Shown here: in pieces, positions 25,838 to 33,676 of the stretch | Position numbering within the stretch: position 1 is the stretch's first letter | Layout: each line of letters starts with the position of its first letter | Source: an uncultured Anaerolineae bacterium | GTDB taxonomy: Bacteria > Chloroflexota > Anaerolineae > J036 > Brachytrichaceae | Direction: 5' to 3' | NCBI GenBank assembly: GCA_938028725.1 | Contig: CALIMH010000004.1 | Coordinates: 186,001 to 250,000 of the forward strand | DNA length: 64,000 bases | Position numbers and translations under genes: made by a program | The notes under the pieces: generated by a model | Databases searched by the model: none | Told to the model about the DNA's origin: nothing | What the model saw: only the letters and a program-made list of their open reading frames with translations

Positions 25838-27267
25838 ACCGGCTATGGGCTCGCCTGGCGCTCGCGTTCGTCGCCATCTCGCTGCTCACGGCAGGGTTGG
25901 CCGCCGCGTTGATCGCGAGCAACGTCAATCAGCAGTTCCGCGGTTATTTGGTGCAACCCAGCGTGGTCCTGCGAGGCCCGGTGCGAGCAACCCTAGAAGA
26001 ACACTACGCGATGTATGGCTCGTGGGAGAACCTCGATCGCACCATCAATCAACTACGCCGTGTCTGGATGTTGCGGCCTGGCAGAATCCTTCGCGGCAGA
26101 CCACTGCTTGAGGACAACATCGCGTTAGTGATCGCAGATGAGTCCGGGCGCGTGGTCTTCGACGAGCAGGGCCAGCAGCAAAACAAGCGGGTGCCGCCGG
26201 AGGTGATCGGGCGCGCGCTGCCGCTGGTGGTGGAGGACCGCGTGGTCGGCTACGCGCTGACAGTAGCCGTCACCGAAAGCGTGCTCGGCCAGCCAGAACA
26301 GAGCTTTCTGGACGGGGTGCGCAACTCCATCCTGGTTGCGGCGCTGATCTCGGCCCTCGCCGGTGTGCTCAGCGGCGCGGTGATCAGCCAGATGGTGGCA
26401 CGCCCTCTCAACAGGCTGGCTGAGGCTGCTCATGCCTTCGCTCAGCGTGAGTGGGGCTTTCGTGTGCAGCCAGAGCGCCTCTCAGGCATCTCTGAGCTGC
26501 GCGATGTGGCGCTAGCGCTGGACACCATGGCGCGCTCGCTCCAGCGCAGTGATCAGCAACGCCGCAACCTGATGGCGGACATCGCCCACGAACTGCGCAC
26601 CCCTCTGGCCGTCATTCAAGGCTCGCTGCGCGCACTGCTCGACGGGATACGACCACTTAGCCCCAACGAGATCGCGGCCATCTACGATGAGACGCGCTTG
26701 TTGGCGCGCCTGGTGGACGATGTGCGCGAGCTGTCGCTGGCCGAGTCGCACCAGCTACCGCTGCGTGTTGCTGTGCTGGATATCAGCGATGCGCTGCGCG
26801 AAGCCACAGAGCGGCTTCAGCCGGTTGCCGAGATGCAACAGGTGCGGCTGTTGCTACAACTGCCCGACCAGCGCCTGGGCGTCCACGCAGACCCGGACCG
26901 GCTTCGGCAGGTGGTGCATAACTTGGTCACAAACGCGCTACGCCACACACCTGCCGGCGGCGCAGTCACACTTTGCGCACAGTCGGAGGGCGCGATGGTG
27001 CGAGTGGTCGTACACGACACCGGCAGCGGGATCGCCCCCGAAGACTTGCCGCATGTATTTGATCGGTTCTATCGCGCCGACCGCGCTCGCACGCGAGGCA
27101 GTGGTGGCTCTGGGCTTGGACTGGCGATCGTCAAGTCGCTGGTTCAGTTGATGGGCGGCGAGGTCGGCGTTGAGAGTGCGCTCGGCCGGGGAAGCCGCTT
27201 TTGGTTCACCTTGCCGCGGGCCGAGGCCGCGCCGCCGCCAACCTCCCTCTTCACACAACCTGCATGA
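25834..27267 (+). CDS. Membrane sensor histidine kinase (BaeS-like)
   Basis: 477 aa. Membrane helix about 8-30, an external sensor domain of roughly 130 residues, second helix about 165-188, HAMP linker RPLNRLAEAAHAFAQREW, phospho-acceptor His252 in DIAHELRTPLAV, then an ATPase domain with HNLVTNALRHTP (N box), DTGSGIAPEDLPHVFDRFYR (G1) and GSGLGLAIVKSLV (G2). Translationally coupled to the response regulator, hence its cognate partner. The stimulus is unknown; a BaeS-like architecture hints at envelope stress. Confidence 0.93.
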   Translation: MNRLWARLALAFVAISLLTAGLAAALIASNVNQQFRGYLVQPSVVLRGPVRATLEEHYAMYGSWENLDRTINQLRRVWMLRPGRILRGRPLLEDNIALVIADESGRVVFDEQGQQQNKRVPPEVIGRALPLVVEDRVVGYALTVAVTESVLGQPEQSFLDGVRNSILVAALISALAGVLSGAVISQMVARPLNRLAEAAHAFAQREWGFRVQPERLSGISELRDVALALDTMARSLQRSDQQRRNLMADIAHELRTPLAVIQGSLRALLDGIRPLSPNEIAAIYDETRLLARLVDDVRELSLAESHQLPLRVAVLDISDALREATERLQPVAEMQQVRLLLQLPDQRLGVHADPDRLRQVVHNLVTNALRHTPAGGAVTLCAQSEGAMVRVVVHDTGSGIAPEDLPHVFDRFYRADRARTRGSGGSGLGLAIVKSLVQLMGGEVGVESALGRGSRFWFTLPRAEAAPPPTSLFTQPA

Positions 27268-27362
27268 GCGCGGCGCGCGATCTCCTCACGTCGACTTCTT
27301 CGAACTGTGCCACAATCAAAAGGGCCGCCCAACAACGAGGCCGGCTGGGCAGAGTGTGAGCA

Positions 27363-28325
27363 GTGAAAAGCCAGGCGAGCCGCAGCATGCGAACGGTTGT
27401 CATCACTGCGCTGGGCGCAGTGGGGTTGAGCTGGCTAGCGTGGTCACAGCGGCAAGTCAACCACGCCCTGCCGCTGACAGCTGCGCTGGAGGGCAAATTG
27501 GTGCACTTCCGCGGCAAGCGCGCGGGCGACTTGGCTTATTACTCCAGTCAACGCGATAGCCACTCGCCGCCGCTGCTGCTGCTGCACTCGATCAACGCGG
27601 CGGCCTCCAGCTTTGAGATGAAGCCGATTTACGACCATTTCGCGCCCCGCCGCCTCGTGCTTGCGCTGGACCTGCCCGGCTTCGGCTTTTCAGCGCGCGG
27701 CGAGCGCAACTACACCCCCGCGCTCTTCCGCGACGCCATCCTCGACTTACTCGACCAGCTAGGCGCCAGCGCTGTGGATGCCGTGGCGCTCTCGCTCAGC
27801 GCGGAGTTCCTCGCGCTGGCTGCCCAGCAACAGCCGGCCCGCTTCCGCCGTCTGGTGTTCCTCTCGCCGACCGGCTTCAGCCGCCGCAACGACCGCCCGC
27901 GCTACAGCCCTGGGTTGCTGCGCCTCCTCTCTGCCGCGCCGTGGCGTCAGGCGCTCTTCGACGCGCTCACCTCTCAACCCAGCCTGTGGTTCTTCCTGAC
28001 GACCAGCCAGCGCCGTCCGCTCCAGCGTGAGCTGCTGAACTACGCCTATCGCACCAGCCATCAACCCGGTGCGCCATTTGCGCCGTTTGCGTTCGTGGCC
28101 GGCAAGTTGTTTACGCCTGGCATCTTTCGCGTGTATCGCGCGCTCACCCAACCCACCTTGGTGATGTACGGCCAGGACCCTTTCATCGCTTACGATCGCG
28201 CCGACGAGCTGCGCCGCCAAGGCAACTGGCGCATCATTGCGCTGCAGGGCGCCGGCGCCTTAGTGCACTGGGATACCCCGTGCGATGTGAACGCCGAGAT
28301 CGCAAGGTGGATCGAGCAGCCTTAA
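27363..28325 (+). CDS. Membrane-anchored alpha/beta hydrolase
   Basis: 320 aa from a GTG; an ATG at 27387 is an alternative start just before the single N-terminal anchor helix. Hydrolase fold: LLLLHSINAAASSFEMKP (oxyanion region), DLPGFGFSARG, nucleophile elbow VALSLSAEF with Ser144 the probable nucleophile, acid in YGQDPFIAYD and His in LVHWDTP. The elbow has Ala-x-Ser-x-Ser instead of Gly-x-Ser-x-Gly. Substrate unknown; an esterase or lipid hydrolase acting outside the membrane is plausible. It stands alone between the two-component pair and thrC. Confidence 0.8.
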   Translation: MKSQASRSMRTVVITALGAVGLSWLAWSQRQVNHALPLTAALEGKLVHFRGKRAGDLAYYSSQRDSHSPPLLLLHSINAAASSFEMKPIYDHFAPRRLVLALDLPGFGFSARGERNYTPALFRDAILDLLDQLGASAVDAVALSLSAEFLALAAQQQPARFRRLVFLSPTGFSRRNDRPRYSPGLLRLLSAAPWRQALFDALTSQPSLWFFLTTSQRRPLQRELLNYAYRTSHQPGAPFAPFAFVAGKLFTPGIFRVYRALTQPTLVMYGQDPFIAYDRADELRRQGNWRIIALQGAGALVHWDTPCDVNAEIARWIEQP

Positions 28326-28380
28326 GCAGCGCACATGACCCATCGCGGCTGGTTTCCCCTTGCATGAAACTGGGCTTTGC

Positions 28381-28386
28381 TACAAT
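28381..28386 (+). promoter_or_regulatory. -10 box TACAAT for thrC
   Basis: TACAAT with 10 nt to ATG 28397, no Shine-Dalgarno sequence. Near-leaderless start predicted for thrC-thrB. Confidence 0.5.
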
Positions 28387-28396
28387 CCCCACACGC

Positions 28397-29482
28397 ATGA
28401 GCGCGCTTGCATCGCCCAAGGTGATCGCCTGGAGCGGCGTCATCGCTCACTACCGCGAGCGGCTCGACATCGCGCATCACGTCGCGCCGGTGACACTGCT
28501 CGAAGGCAACACCCCTTTGATCCCCGCTCCCCGCTTGGCCGACGCACTCGGCGGCGGCTTTGAGCTGTTCCTCAAGTACGAGGGTCTCAACCCCACCGGT
28601 TCTTTCAAAGATCGCGGCATGACCACCGCCATCACTCAGGCCGTGGCGGATGGCGCGCGCGCCGTGATCTGCGCCAGCACTGGTAACACTGCTGCGAGCG
28701 CGGCGGCCTACGCGGCCCGTGCTGGTCTGACCTGCGTCGTGTTGGTGCCGGAGGGCAAAATCGCGGCGGGGAAGCTAGCTGGCGCGTTGAGCTATGGCGC
28801 GCAAGTGATCGCCATCAACGGCAACTTCGACGATGGCCTGCGCATGGTGCGTGAGGCCAGCCGATGTGCGCCCATCGTGCTGGTCAACAACATCAACCCT
28901 GCTCGTTTGCAAGGGCAAAAAACCGCCGCTTTTGAAATTTGCGACGTCCTCGGCAGCGCGCCGGATTGGCTTTGCCTGCCGGTCGGCAACGCCGGCAACA
29001 TCACTGCATACTGGATGGGGTTCAGTGAATACCACCGCGATGGCCTGATCGCGCAGCGGCCGCGGCTGCTGGGCGCGCAAGCGGCAGGCGCAGCGCCGAT
29101 CGTGCACGGGCGCGTGTTTGACAAGCCCGAGACGCTCGCCACCGCGATCCGCATCGGCAATCCCGTTCGCTGGCAAGAGGCATTGGCTGCGCTGCGCGAG
29201 AGCAACGGCTACATCACCGATGTCACCGACGACGAGATTCTCAATTGGCACCGGCTGGTGGCGCGCTTGGAGGGCGTGTTTGTCGAGCCGGCCTGCGCTG
29301 CCAGCTTGGCCGCCATTGCGAAAGGACGACGCGAGGGCTGGTTCGACCCGCGTGGTCAGCGCGTGGTGTGCGTGATGACCGGCCACGGGCTGAAAGACCC
29401 CGACACTGCAATGCGCAGCTTCGCCGCGCCGATCACCATCGAGCCGCGCCTAGAGGCGTTGCTGGAGGCCGTGAAGCTCTGA
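28397..29482 (+). CDS. thrC: Threonine synthase
   Basis: 361 aa. PLP enzyme converting O-phosphohomoserine to threonine. PLP lysine Lys71 in NPTGSFKDRGM, ASTGNTAASAAAYAARAG phosphate loop, and LPVGNAGNITAYWMG. Length fits the short bacterial/archaeal class. ATG 28397 begins a sensible N-terminus and follows TACAAT. thrB starts 15 bp downstream, so the last two steps of threonine synthesis form one operon; hom and asd are not in the window. Confidence 0.95.
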   Translation: MSALASPKVIAWSGVIAHYRERLDIAHHVAPVTLLEGNTPLIPAPRLADALGGGFELFLKYEGLNPTGSFKDRGMTTAITQAVADGARAVICASTGNTAASAAAYAARAGLTCVVLVPEGKIAAGKLAGALSYGAQVIAINGNFDDGLRMVREASRCAPIVLVNNINPARLQGQKTAAFEICDVLGSAPDWLCLPVGNAGNITAYWMGFSEYHRDGLIAQRPRLLGAQAAGAAPIVHGRVFDKPETLATAIRIGNPVRWQEALAALRESNGYITDVTDDEILNWHRLVARLEGVFVEPACAASLAAIAKGRREGWFDPRGQRVVCVMTGHGLKDPDTAMRSFAAPITIEPRLEALLEAVKL

Positions 29483-29497
29483 AGCGCCACTTCATCC

Positions 29498-30424
29498 ATG
29501 GCGCCGCTGCTCACTGTTCGCATCCCCGCCACCAGCGCCAACCTCGGCCCCGGCTTCGATGCGTTGGGCTTAGCGCTCGACTTATGGAACACCTTCGAGC
29601 TGCACGGGGCGGATCAACACGGCGTCACCGTCGAGTCGCACGGTGAGGGCGCTGACATCTTGCCCACTGACCGCAGCCATCTGGTCGTGCGCACCATGCT
29701 GGACGAGATCGCCATGCACGTGCCGCCAGAAGACCAGGTGAGGGGATATCACATCGTGTGTCGCAATGCCGTGCCCTGCGGCAGCGGGCTGGGCTCCAGC
29801 TCCACCGCAACGCTGGCCGGCCTGATCTTCGCCTATGCGTTGTTAGACCCGCAAGGCTTCCGCACGCCATCAGGACAGAACCGCATCCTCACACGCGCTT
29901 TCGAGATTGAAGGCCATGGCGACAACGTCGCGCCGGCGCTGCTAGGCGGCTTGGTGATCGTTTCGGCGCATGACGGCGAGGTGCTGGCGCAAAAGGTGGC
30001 CCTGCCGCCGTTGAAAGTGGTGGTGTGCGTGCCGCAGTTTTACTTCATGACCACTCACGCCCGCTCCATGTTGCCACTGCACTACTCGCGAGCCGACGCG
30101 GTGTTTAACATCGGGCGCGCCATGCTGGTGGTGGAGGCGCTGCGGACGGGCGACATGAAGCTGCTCCAGAAATCGCTGGCAGACCGCATCCACGAACCCT
30201 ACCGACTGCCCGCCATACCCGGCGCCCTCGAAGCCAAACGCGCCGCGCTCGCGCAAGGCGCCTTGGCCGTCACCTTGAGCGGGGCAGGGCCGGGGATGTT
30301 GGCCTTCGCCAACGCTGACCACGACGCGATCGGCGTCGCTATGCAGTCGGCGTTTGCTGCGGCCGGACTGCGCGCGCGCTACTGGGTGCTCGAGGTCAGC
30401 CCGCGCGGCGCGCAGATTGTTTGA
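29498..30424 (+). CDS. thrB: Homoserine kinase (GHMP family)
   Basis: 308 aa. Phosphorylates homoserine for threonine synthase. N-terminal PATSANLGPGFDALGLALDLWN, ATP-binding PCGSGLGSSSTATLAG, and C-terminal LSGAGPGMLAF are the three GHMP-kinase motifs in order. Directly downstream of thrC on the same strand; thrC-before-thrB order is a common variant. Confidence 0.95.
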   Translation: MAPLLTVRIPATSANLGPGFDALGLALDLWNTFELHGADQHGVTVESHGEGADILPTDRSHLVVRTMLDEIAMHVPPEDQVRGYHIVCRNAVPCGSGLGSSSTATLAGLIFAYALLDPQGFRTPSGQNRILTRAFEIEGHGDNVAPALLGGLVIVSAHDGEVLAQKVALPPLKVVVCVPQFYFMTTHARSMLPLHYSRADAVFNIGRAMLVVEALRTGDMKLLQKSLADRIHEPYRLPAIPGALEAKRAALAQGALAVTLSGAGPGMLAFANADHDAIGVAMQSAFAAAGLRARYWVLEVSPRGAQIV

Positions 30425-30487
30425 CATACCTCCCAGTTGCGCTTACAATCTGTGCCGTCGGAATCTCACTCCCTGGACTGGAGACGC

Positions 30488-31588
30488 ATGGCTAGTGTCA
30501 CTTTTGAACACGTGACGAAGCGGTTCGGCGACGTGGTCGCGGTGAATGACCTCAACATCTCAATCGCTGATCGGGAGTTCCTCGTCTTCGTTGGCCCCTC
30601 TGGCTGTGGCAAGACAACCTCACTGCGCATGTTGGCTGGGCTGGAAGAGGTGACGGAAGGGAACATCTACATCGGCGATCGGCTGGTGAACGACGTGCCG
30701 CCGAAGGATCGGGACATCGCGATGGTGTTCCAGTCCTACGCCCTCTACCCGCACATGTCGGTGTATGACAACATGGCGTTCGGCTTGAAGCTGCGTCGTG
30801 TGCCCAAGGACGAGATTGATCGGCGTGTGAAAGAGGCCGCGCGTCGGCTTGGCATCGAACACCTGCTCAACCGTAAGCCCAAGCAGCTCTCCGGCGGCCA
30901 ACGCCAGCGCGTGGCCGTAGGGCGCGCGATCGTGCGCAACCCCGCGGTGTTCCTGATGGACGAGCCGCTCTCCAACCTGGACGCCAAGCTGCGCGTGCAG
31001 GCGCGCGCAGAGATCAGCAAGCTGCACATGGAGCTGGGCACCACCTTCATCTACGTCACCCACGACCAAACCGAGGCCATGACCATGGGCACCCGCATCG
31101 CAGTGATGAAGGATGGCGTGCTCCAGCAGATTGACACCCCCCAAACGCTGTACGAGCGGCCGGATAACGTGTTCGTCGCCGGCTTTATCGGCAGCCCGTC
31201 CATGAACTTCTTCGACGCTACCCTCACCAGCAATGGCAAGGACCTCTTCGTGGACACTGGCGCCTTCCGGGTGAAAGTGCCCGAAAACCGTGCTGCGCCC
31301 TATCGCCCCCATGTCGGCAAGCAGGTGATCTTCGGCATCCGCCCTGAGGACTGCCACGATCCGGAGTACGCACCACCAGGTATCCACCAAGCCATCGTCG
31401 AGGCAACAGTGGAGGTGTTTGAGCAGCTCGGCCACGAGGTGATCCTGTACCTGGCGGTCAACGGCCAGAGCTTCTTGGCGCGCGTTGACCCGCGCACACG
31501 CGCCCGCGTGGGCAACGTGGTGGGCATCGCCATGAACCTGGACAACATGCATATCTTCGACAAGCAAACAGAGCGCGCCATCCGCTAA
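30488..31588 (+). CDS. ABC transporter ATP-binding protein, MalK/UgpC/MsmK type
   Basis: 366 aa. Walker A GPSGCGKTT, Q-loop FQSYALYPHMSVYDNM, signature LSGGQRQRVA, Walker B FLMDEPLSNLDA, switch THDQTEAM, then a C-terminal TOBE regulatory domain (FGIRPEDCHDP). This class powers importers of sugars, sugar phosphates or polyols. No permease or binding-protein gene is next to it, so it probably serves several transporters encoded elsewhere, as MsmK does in some Gram-positives (inference). Start 30488 is set by the domain; TACAAT at 30445-30450 gives a normal leader of about 30 nt. A strong terminator follows. Confidence 0.93.
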   Translation: MASVTFEHVTKRFGDVVAVNDLNISIADREFLVFVGPSGCGKTTSLRMLAGLEEVTEGNIYIGDRLVNDVPPKDRDIAMVFQSYALYPHMSVYDNMAFGLKLRRVPKDEIDRRVKEAARRLGIEHLLNRKPKQLSGGQRQRVAVGRAIVRNPAVFLMDEPLSNLDAKLRVQARAEISKLHMELGTTFIYVTHDQTEAMTMGTRIAVMKDGVLQQIDTPQTLYERPDNVFVAGFIGSPSMNFFDATLTSNGKDLFVDTGAFRVKVPENRAAPYRPHVGKQVIFGIRPEDCHDPEYAPPGIHQAIVEATVEVFEQLGHEVILYLAVNGQSFLARVDPRTRARVGNVVGIAMNLDNMHIFDKQTERAIR

Positions 31589-31628
31589 ACGCTAACCAAC
31601 CACTCGGAATTACCCCGAGGAGGACGCC

Positions 31629-31675
31629 AAAGCGTTTTGCTGCACGTCACCGTGCAGCAAAACGCTTTTCTTCCG
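31629..31675 (+). terminator. Long perfect intrinsic terminator
   Basis: An 18-bp perfect stem (31629-31646 with 31651-31668, loop TCAC) followed by a T-rich tail TTTTCTTCC. It ends the ABC ATPase transcript. The opposite strand lacks a good T-tract. Confidence 0.9.
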
Positions 31676-31679
31676 TGTG

Positions 31680-32633
31680 TCACTCTTTCACCAAAGTGCG
31701 GAAGTAGGCGATGGTGTGGGCCAGCCCCTCCTCCAGCGACACACGCGGCTCCCAGCCCAAGATCGTGCGCGCGCGCGTGATGTCTGGACAGCGGCGCTGG
31801 GGGTCATCCGCGATGCGCGCCGGGGGTGGCTGGTGAAAGACGATTTCGCTGGTGCACTCTGGCCCGGCAGCAGCTTTGACAGCGTGGGCGAACTGCAGGA
31901 TCGTCATTTCATGCGGGTTGCCGATGTTGACGGGGAGTGTCTCCTCGCTCCAGAGCAAGCGCAGCATGCCGTCCACCAAGTCTGTGACGTAGCAGAAGGC
32001 GCGCGTGGCGCTGCCGTCGCCATATACGGTGATCGGCAGGTTGTTCACCGCCTGGTAGATGAAGTTGGGTACGACGCGGCCGTCGCGGATGTCCATGCGC
32101 GGGCCGTATGTGTTGAAGATGCGCACGATGCGCGTCTGCAAGCCATAGTAGCGGTGGTAGGCCATTGTCATTGCCTCAGCAAAGCGCTTCGCCTCGTCGT
32201 ACACGCTCCGCACACCGATGGGGTTCACATGGCCCCAGTAGGTTTCTTTCTGCGGGTGCTCCAGCGGATCGCCATACACCTCGCTGGTGCTCGCCTGCAA
32301 GAAGCGCGCGCCCTTGCGCCGCGCCAGTTCAAGCGCGTGATACGTGCCGTGTGACCCGACCAGCATGGTCTCGATAGGGTTGTCCAAGTAGCCGACGGGG
32401 CTGGCCGGCGATGCCAAGTTCATCACCGCGTCCAGCGGCCCGTCCACGTCGCAGCCCTGGGTGATGTCTTGCTGGATAAACGTGAAGCGGGGGTGGTCGC
32501 GCAGATGAGCGATGTTGTTCGGCGAGCCGGTGATGAAGTTGTCCATCGCGATCACTTCGTGCCCCTCCGCGATCAGGCGATCGCAGAGGTGAGAGCCGAT
32601 AAACCCCGCGCCGCCGGTGACAAGAATGCGCAT
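31680..32633 (-). CDS. UDP-glucuronate decarboxylase (UXS-like) SDR-family enzyme
   Basis: 317 aa extended SDR. NAD-binding [15 protein letters not shown] at the N-terminus, [18 protein letters not shown], catalytic TSEVYGDP and [10 protein letters not shown] (Tyr-x3-Lys), and [21 protein letters not shown], a set typical of UDP-xylose synthases/UDP-glucuronate decarboxylases. It would supply UDP-xylose or a 4-keto sugar for cell-surface glycans. A GAGGA site lies about 10 nt upstream, inside the end of the small gene before it; the two are 2 bp apart and likely co-transcribed. Confidence 0.9.
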   Translation of the reverse strand: MRILVTGGAGFIGSHLCDRLIAEGHEVIAMDNFITGSPNNIAHLRDHPRFTFIQQDITQGCDVDGPLDAVMNLASPASPVGYLDNPIETMLVGSHGTYHALELARRKGARFLQASTSEVYGDPLEHPQKETYWGHVNPIGVRSVYDEAKRFAEAMTMAYHRYYGLQTRIVRIFNTYGPRMDIRDGRVVPNFIYQAVNNLPITVYGDGSATRAFCYVTDLVDGMLRLLWSEETLPVNIGNPHEMTILQFAHAVKAAAGPECTSEIVFHQPPPARIADDPQRRCPDITRARTILGWEPRVSLEEGLAHTIAYFRTLVKE

Positions 32634-32635
32634 AC

Positions 32636-32860
32636 TTACTGTTCCTCTGATGATGTCTGCTTGGGTGCTTTGTTGCCAATCTTAACCAATTGCACTTGCG
32701 CTTGGTAGCCCTTCTGCGCGTCATCACCCAAAGAGATTTTGCTGTTCGCAAAGTAGCCCACGCTGCCGGTGCTGAACTCCTTTGGGCTGAGCAGCAGCAT
32801 GCCGACTTCCCTATCGTTTACGTAAAACTTCACCTTGACGATGATAGGTCCGTTCGTCAT
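32636..32860 (-). CDS. Small hypothetical protein upstream of UXS
   Basis: 74 aa, not recognised. Predicted mostly beta ([20 protein letters not shown]), then a charged tail KQTSSEEQ. No signal peptide. ATG 32860 is preferred because TATCAT (32870-32875 on the minus strand) lies 9 nt before it; a longer upstream form would run into the 50-bp repeat array. It ends 2 bp before the UXS start and faces the rluE-like gene divergently across that array. Confidence 0.6.
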   Translation of the reverse strand: MTNGPIIVKVKFYVNDREVGMLLLSPKEFSTGSVGYFANSKISLGDDAQKGYQAQVQLVKIGNKAPKQTSSEEQ

Positions 32861-32884
32861 CGCACTATGATGATAGCGCACGCG

Positions 32885-32923
32885 ATGCGCTACATAGCCT
32901 TGTTCAAGCAACACGGTGTATAA
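32885..32923 (+). CDS. 12-codon mini-ORF, first upstream copy of the rluE start
   Basis: ATG at 32885 encodes MRYIALFKQHGV and ends at TAA 32921-32923. The peptide matches the N-terminus of the downstream synthase (MHYIALFKPYGV). A GATGAT hexamer lies 10 nt upstream. It could be a leader peptide or a decaying duplicate; no ribosome-binding site is present. Confidence 0.35.
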   Translation: MRYIALFKQHGV

Positions 32924-32934
32924 TAGCGCGCGTG

Positions 32935-32973
32935 ATGCGCTACATAGCTTTGTTCAAGCTGCATGGTATATGA
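32935..32973 (+). CDS. 12-codon mini-ORF, second upstream copy of the rluE start
   Basis: ATG at 32935 encodes MRYIALFKLHGI and ends at TGA 32971-32973. TATAAT at 32919-32924 lies 10 nt upstream, making it as well placed for leaderless translation as the real gene. Function unproven. Confidence 0.4.
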   Translation: MRYIALFKLHGI

Positions 32974-32984
32974 TAACGCGCGTG

Positions 32985-33653
32985 ATGCACTACATAGCCT
33001 TGTTCAAGCCATATGGTGTGCTGTCCTGCTTCACCCACGAGCTGCAGCAGGGCGAGCGGCCCAAACGCACGCTCAGTGAGTTTGGGCTGCCACCTGGTGT
33101 GTATGCAGCCGGGCGCTTGGACGTGGACAGCGAAGGGCTGCTGCTGCTCAGCGATGACGGTCGGTTCATCCACCGCGTCACACACCCGCGTTACAAGCAG
33201 CCTAAAACGTACTGCGTCCTGGTCGAAGGCGTGCCCACCACTGACAAGCTTGCCCAACTGCGACACGGTGTGATCGTCAAAGGCTATCGCACGCAGCCAT
33301 GTGAGGTGGAATTGCTGAGCAACCCCCCAGCCTTGCCCCCTCGGGAGAAGCCAGTCACGCCGCACGGACCGACCGCTTGGCTGATGCTCACGCTGCGCGA
33401 GGGGAAGAAGCGCCAGATACGCCACATGACCGCTGCCGTTGGCCTGCCCACCTTACGGCTGGTGCGCGTGCAAATCGGGTGTGTCAAACTCGATGGACTG
33501 CTGCCCGGCCAATGGCGCGACTTGACGCCAGCCGAGGTGCGTGGCTTGATGCATCCGCTGCCGCAGCGCACCACCGATGCCCGCCCGCAGCAAGTACGGC
33601 CGCATGCCCATCAACATGGCAAATCACGACGGATTTGCTCAGCAAACTCATGA
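32985..33653 (+). CDS. RluE/RsuA-family 23S rRNA pseudouridine synthase
   Basis: 222 aa. Converts uridine to pseudouridine in rRNA. N-terminus YIALFKPYGVLSCFTHE, catalytic Asp46 in AGRLDVDSEGLLLLS, RYKQPKTYCVLVEG, and REGKKRQIRHMTAAVGLPTLRLVRVQIG near the end. There is no S4 domain, which favours RluE over RsuA. ATG 32985 (TATGAT 10 nt before, no Shine-Dalgarno sequence) aligns with the family start; the first codons are present twice more upstream. The stop overlaps a possible upstream start of dinG, indicating an operon. Confidence 0.9.
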   Translation: MHYIALFKPYGVLSCFTHELQQGERPKRTLSEFGLPPGVYAAGRLDVDSEGLLLLSDDGRFIHRVTHPRYKQPKTYCVLVEGVPTTDKLAQLRHGVIVKGYRTQPCEVELLSNPPALPPREKPVTPHGPTAWLMLTLREGKKRQIRHMTAAVGLPTLRLVRVQIGCVKLDGLLPGQWRDLTPAEVRGLMHPLPQRTTDARPQQVRPHAHQHGKSRRICSANS

Positions 33654-33676
33654 AACAACCAGCTTGGAGCATAACC

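Larger units (their letters stand above)
32869..33018 (+). repeat. Three tandem 50-bp copies of the rluE promoter/start region
   Basis: Copies at 32869-32918, 32919-32968 and 32969-33018, period exactly 50 bp, about 82-84% identical between neighbours. Each contains a -10-like hexamer (GATGAT, TATAAT, TATGAT), then at the same offset an ATG and the codons for M-R/H-Y-I-A-L-F-K. The third copy is the true beginning of the pseudouridine synthase gene. The first two open reading frames (32885-32923 and 32935-32973) run 12 codons and stop at TAA and TGA, which lie within the -10 hexamer of the following copy. Confidence 0.9.

Noticed and set aside
33377-33676. 100-residue extension of DinG
   Set aside because: Mostly an out-of-frame reading of the pseudouridine synthase; the exonuclease domain starts at ATG 33677 (or 33650).
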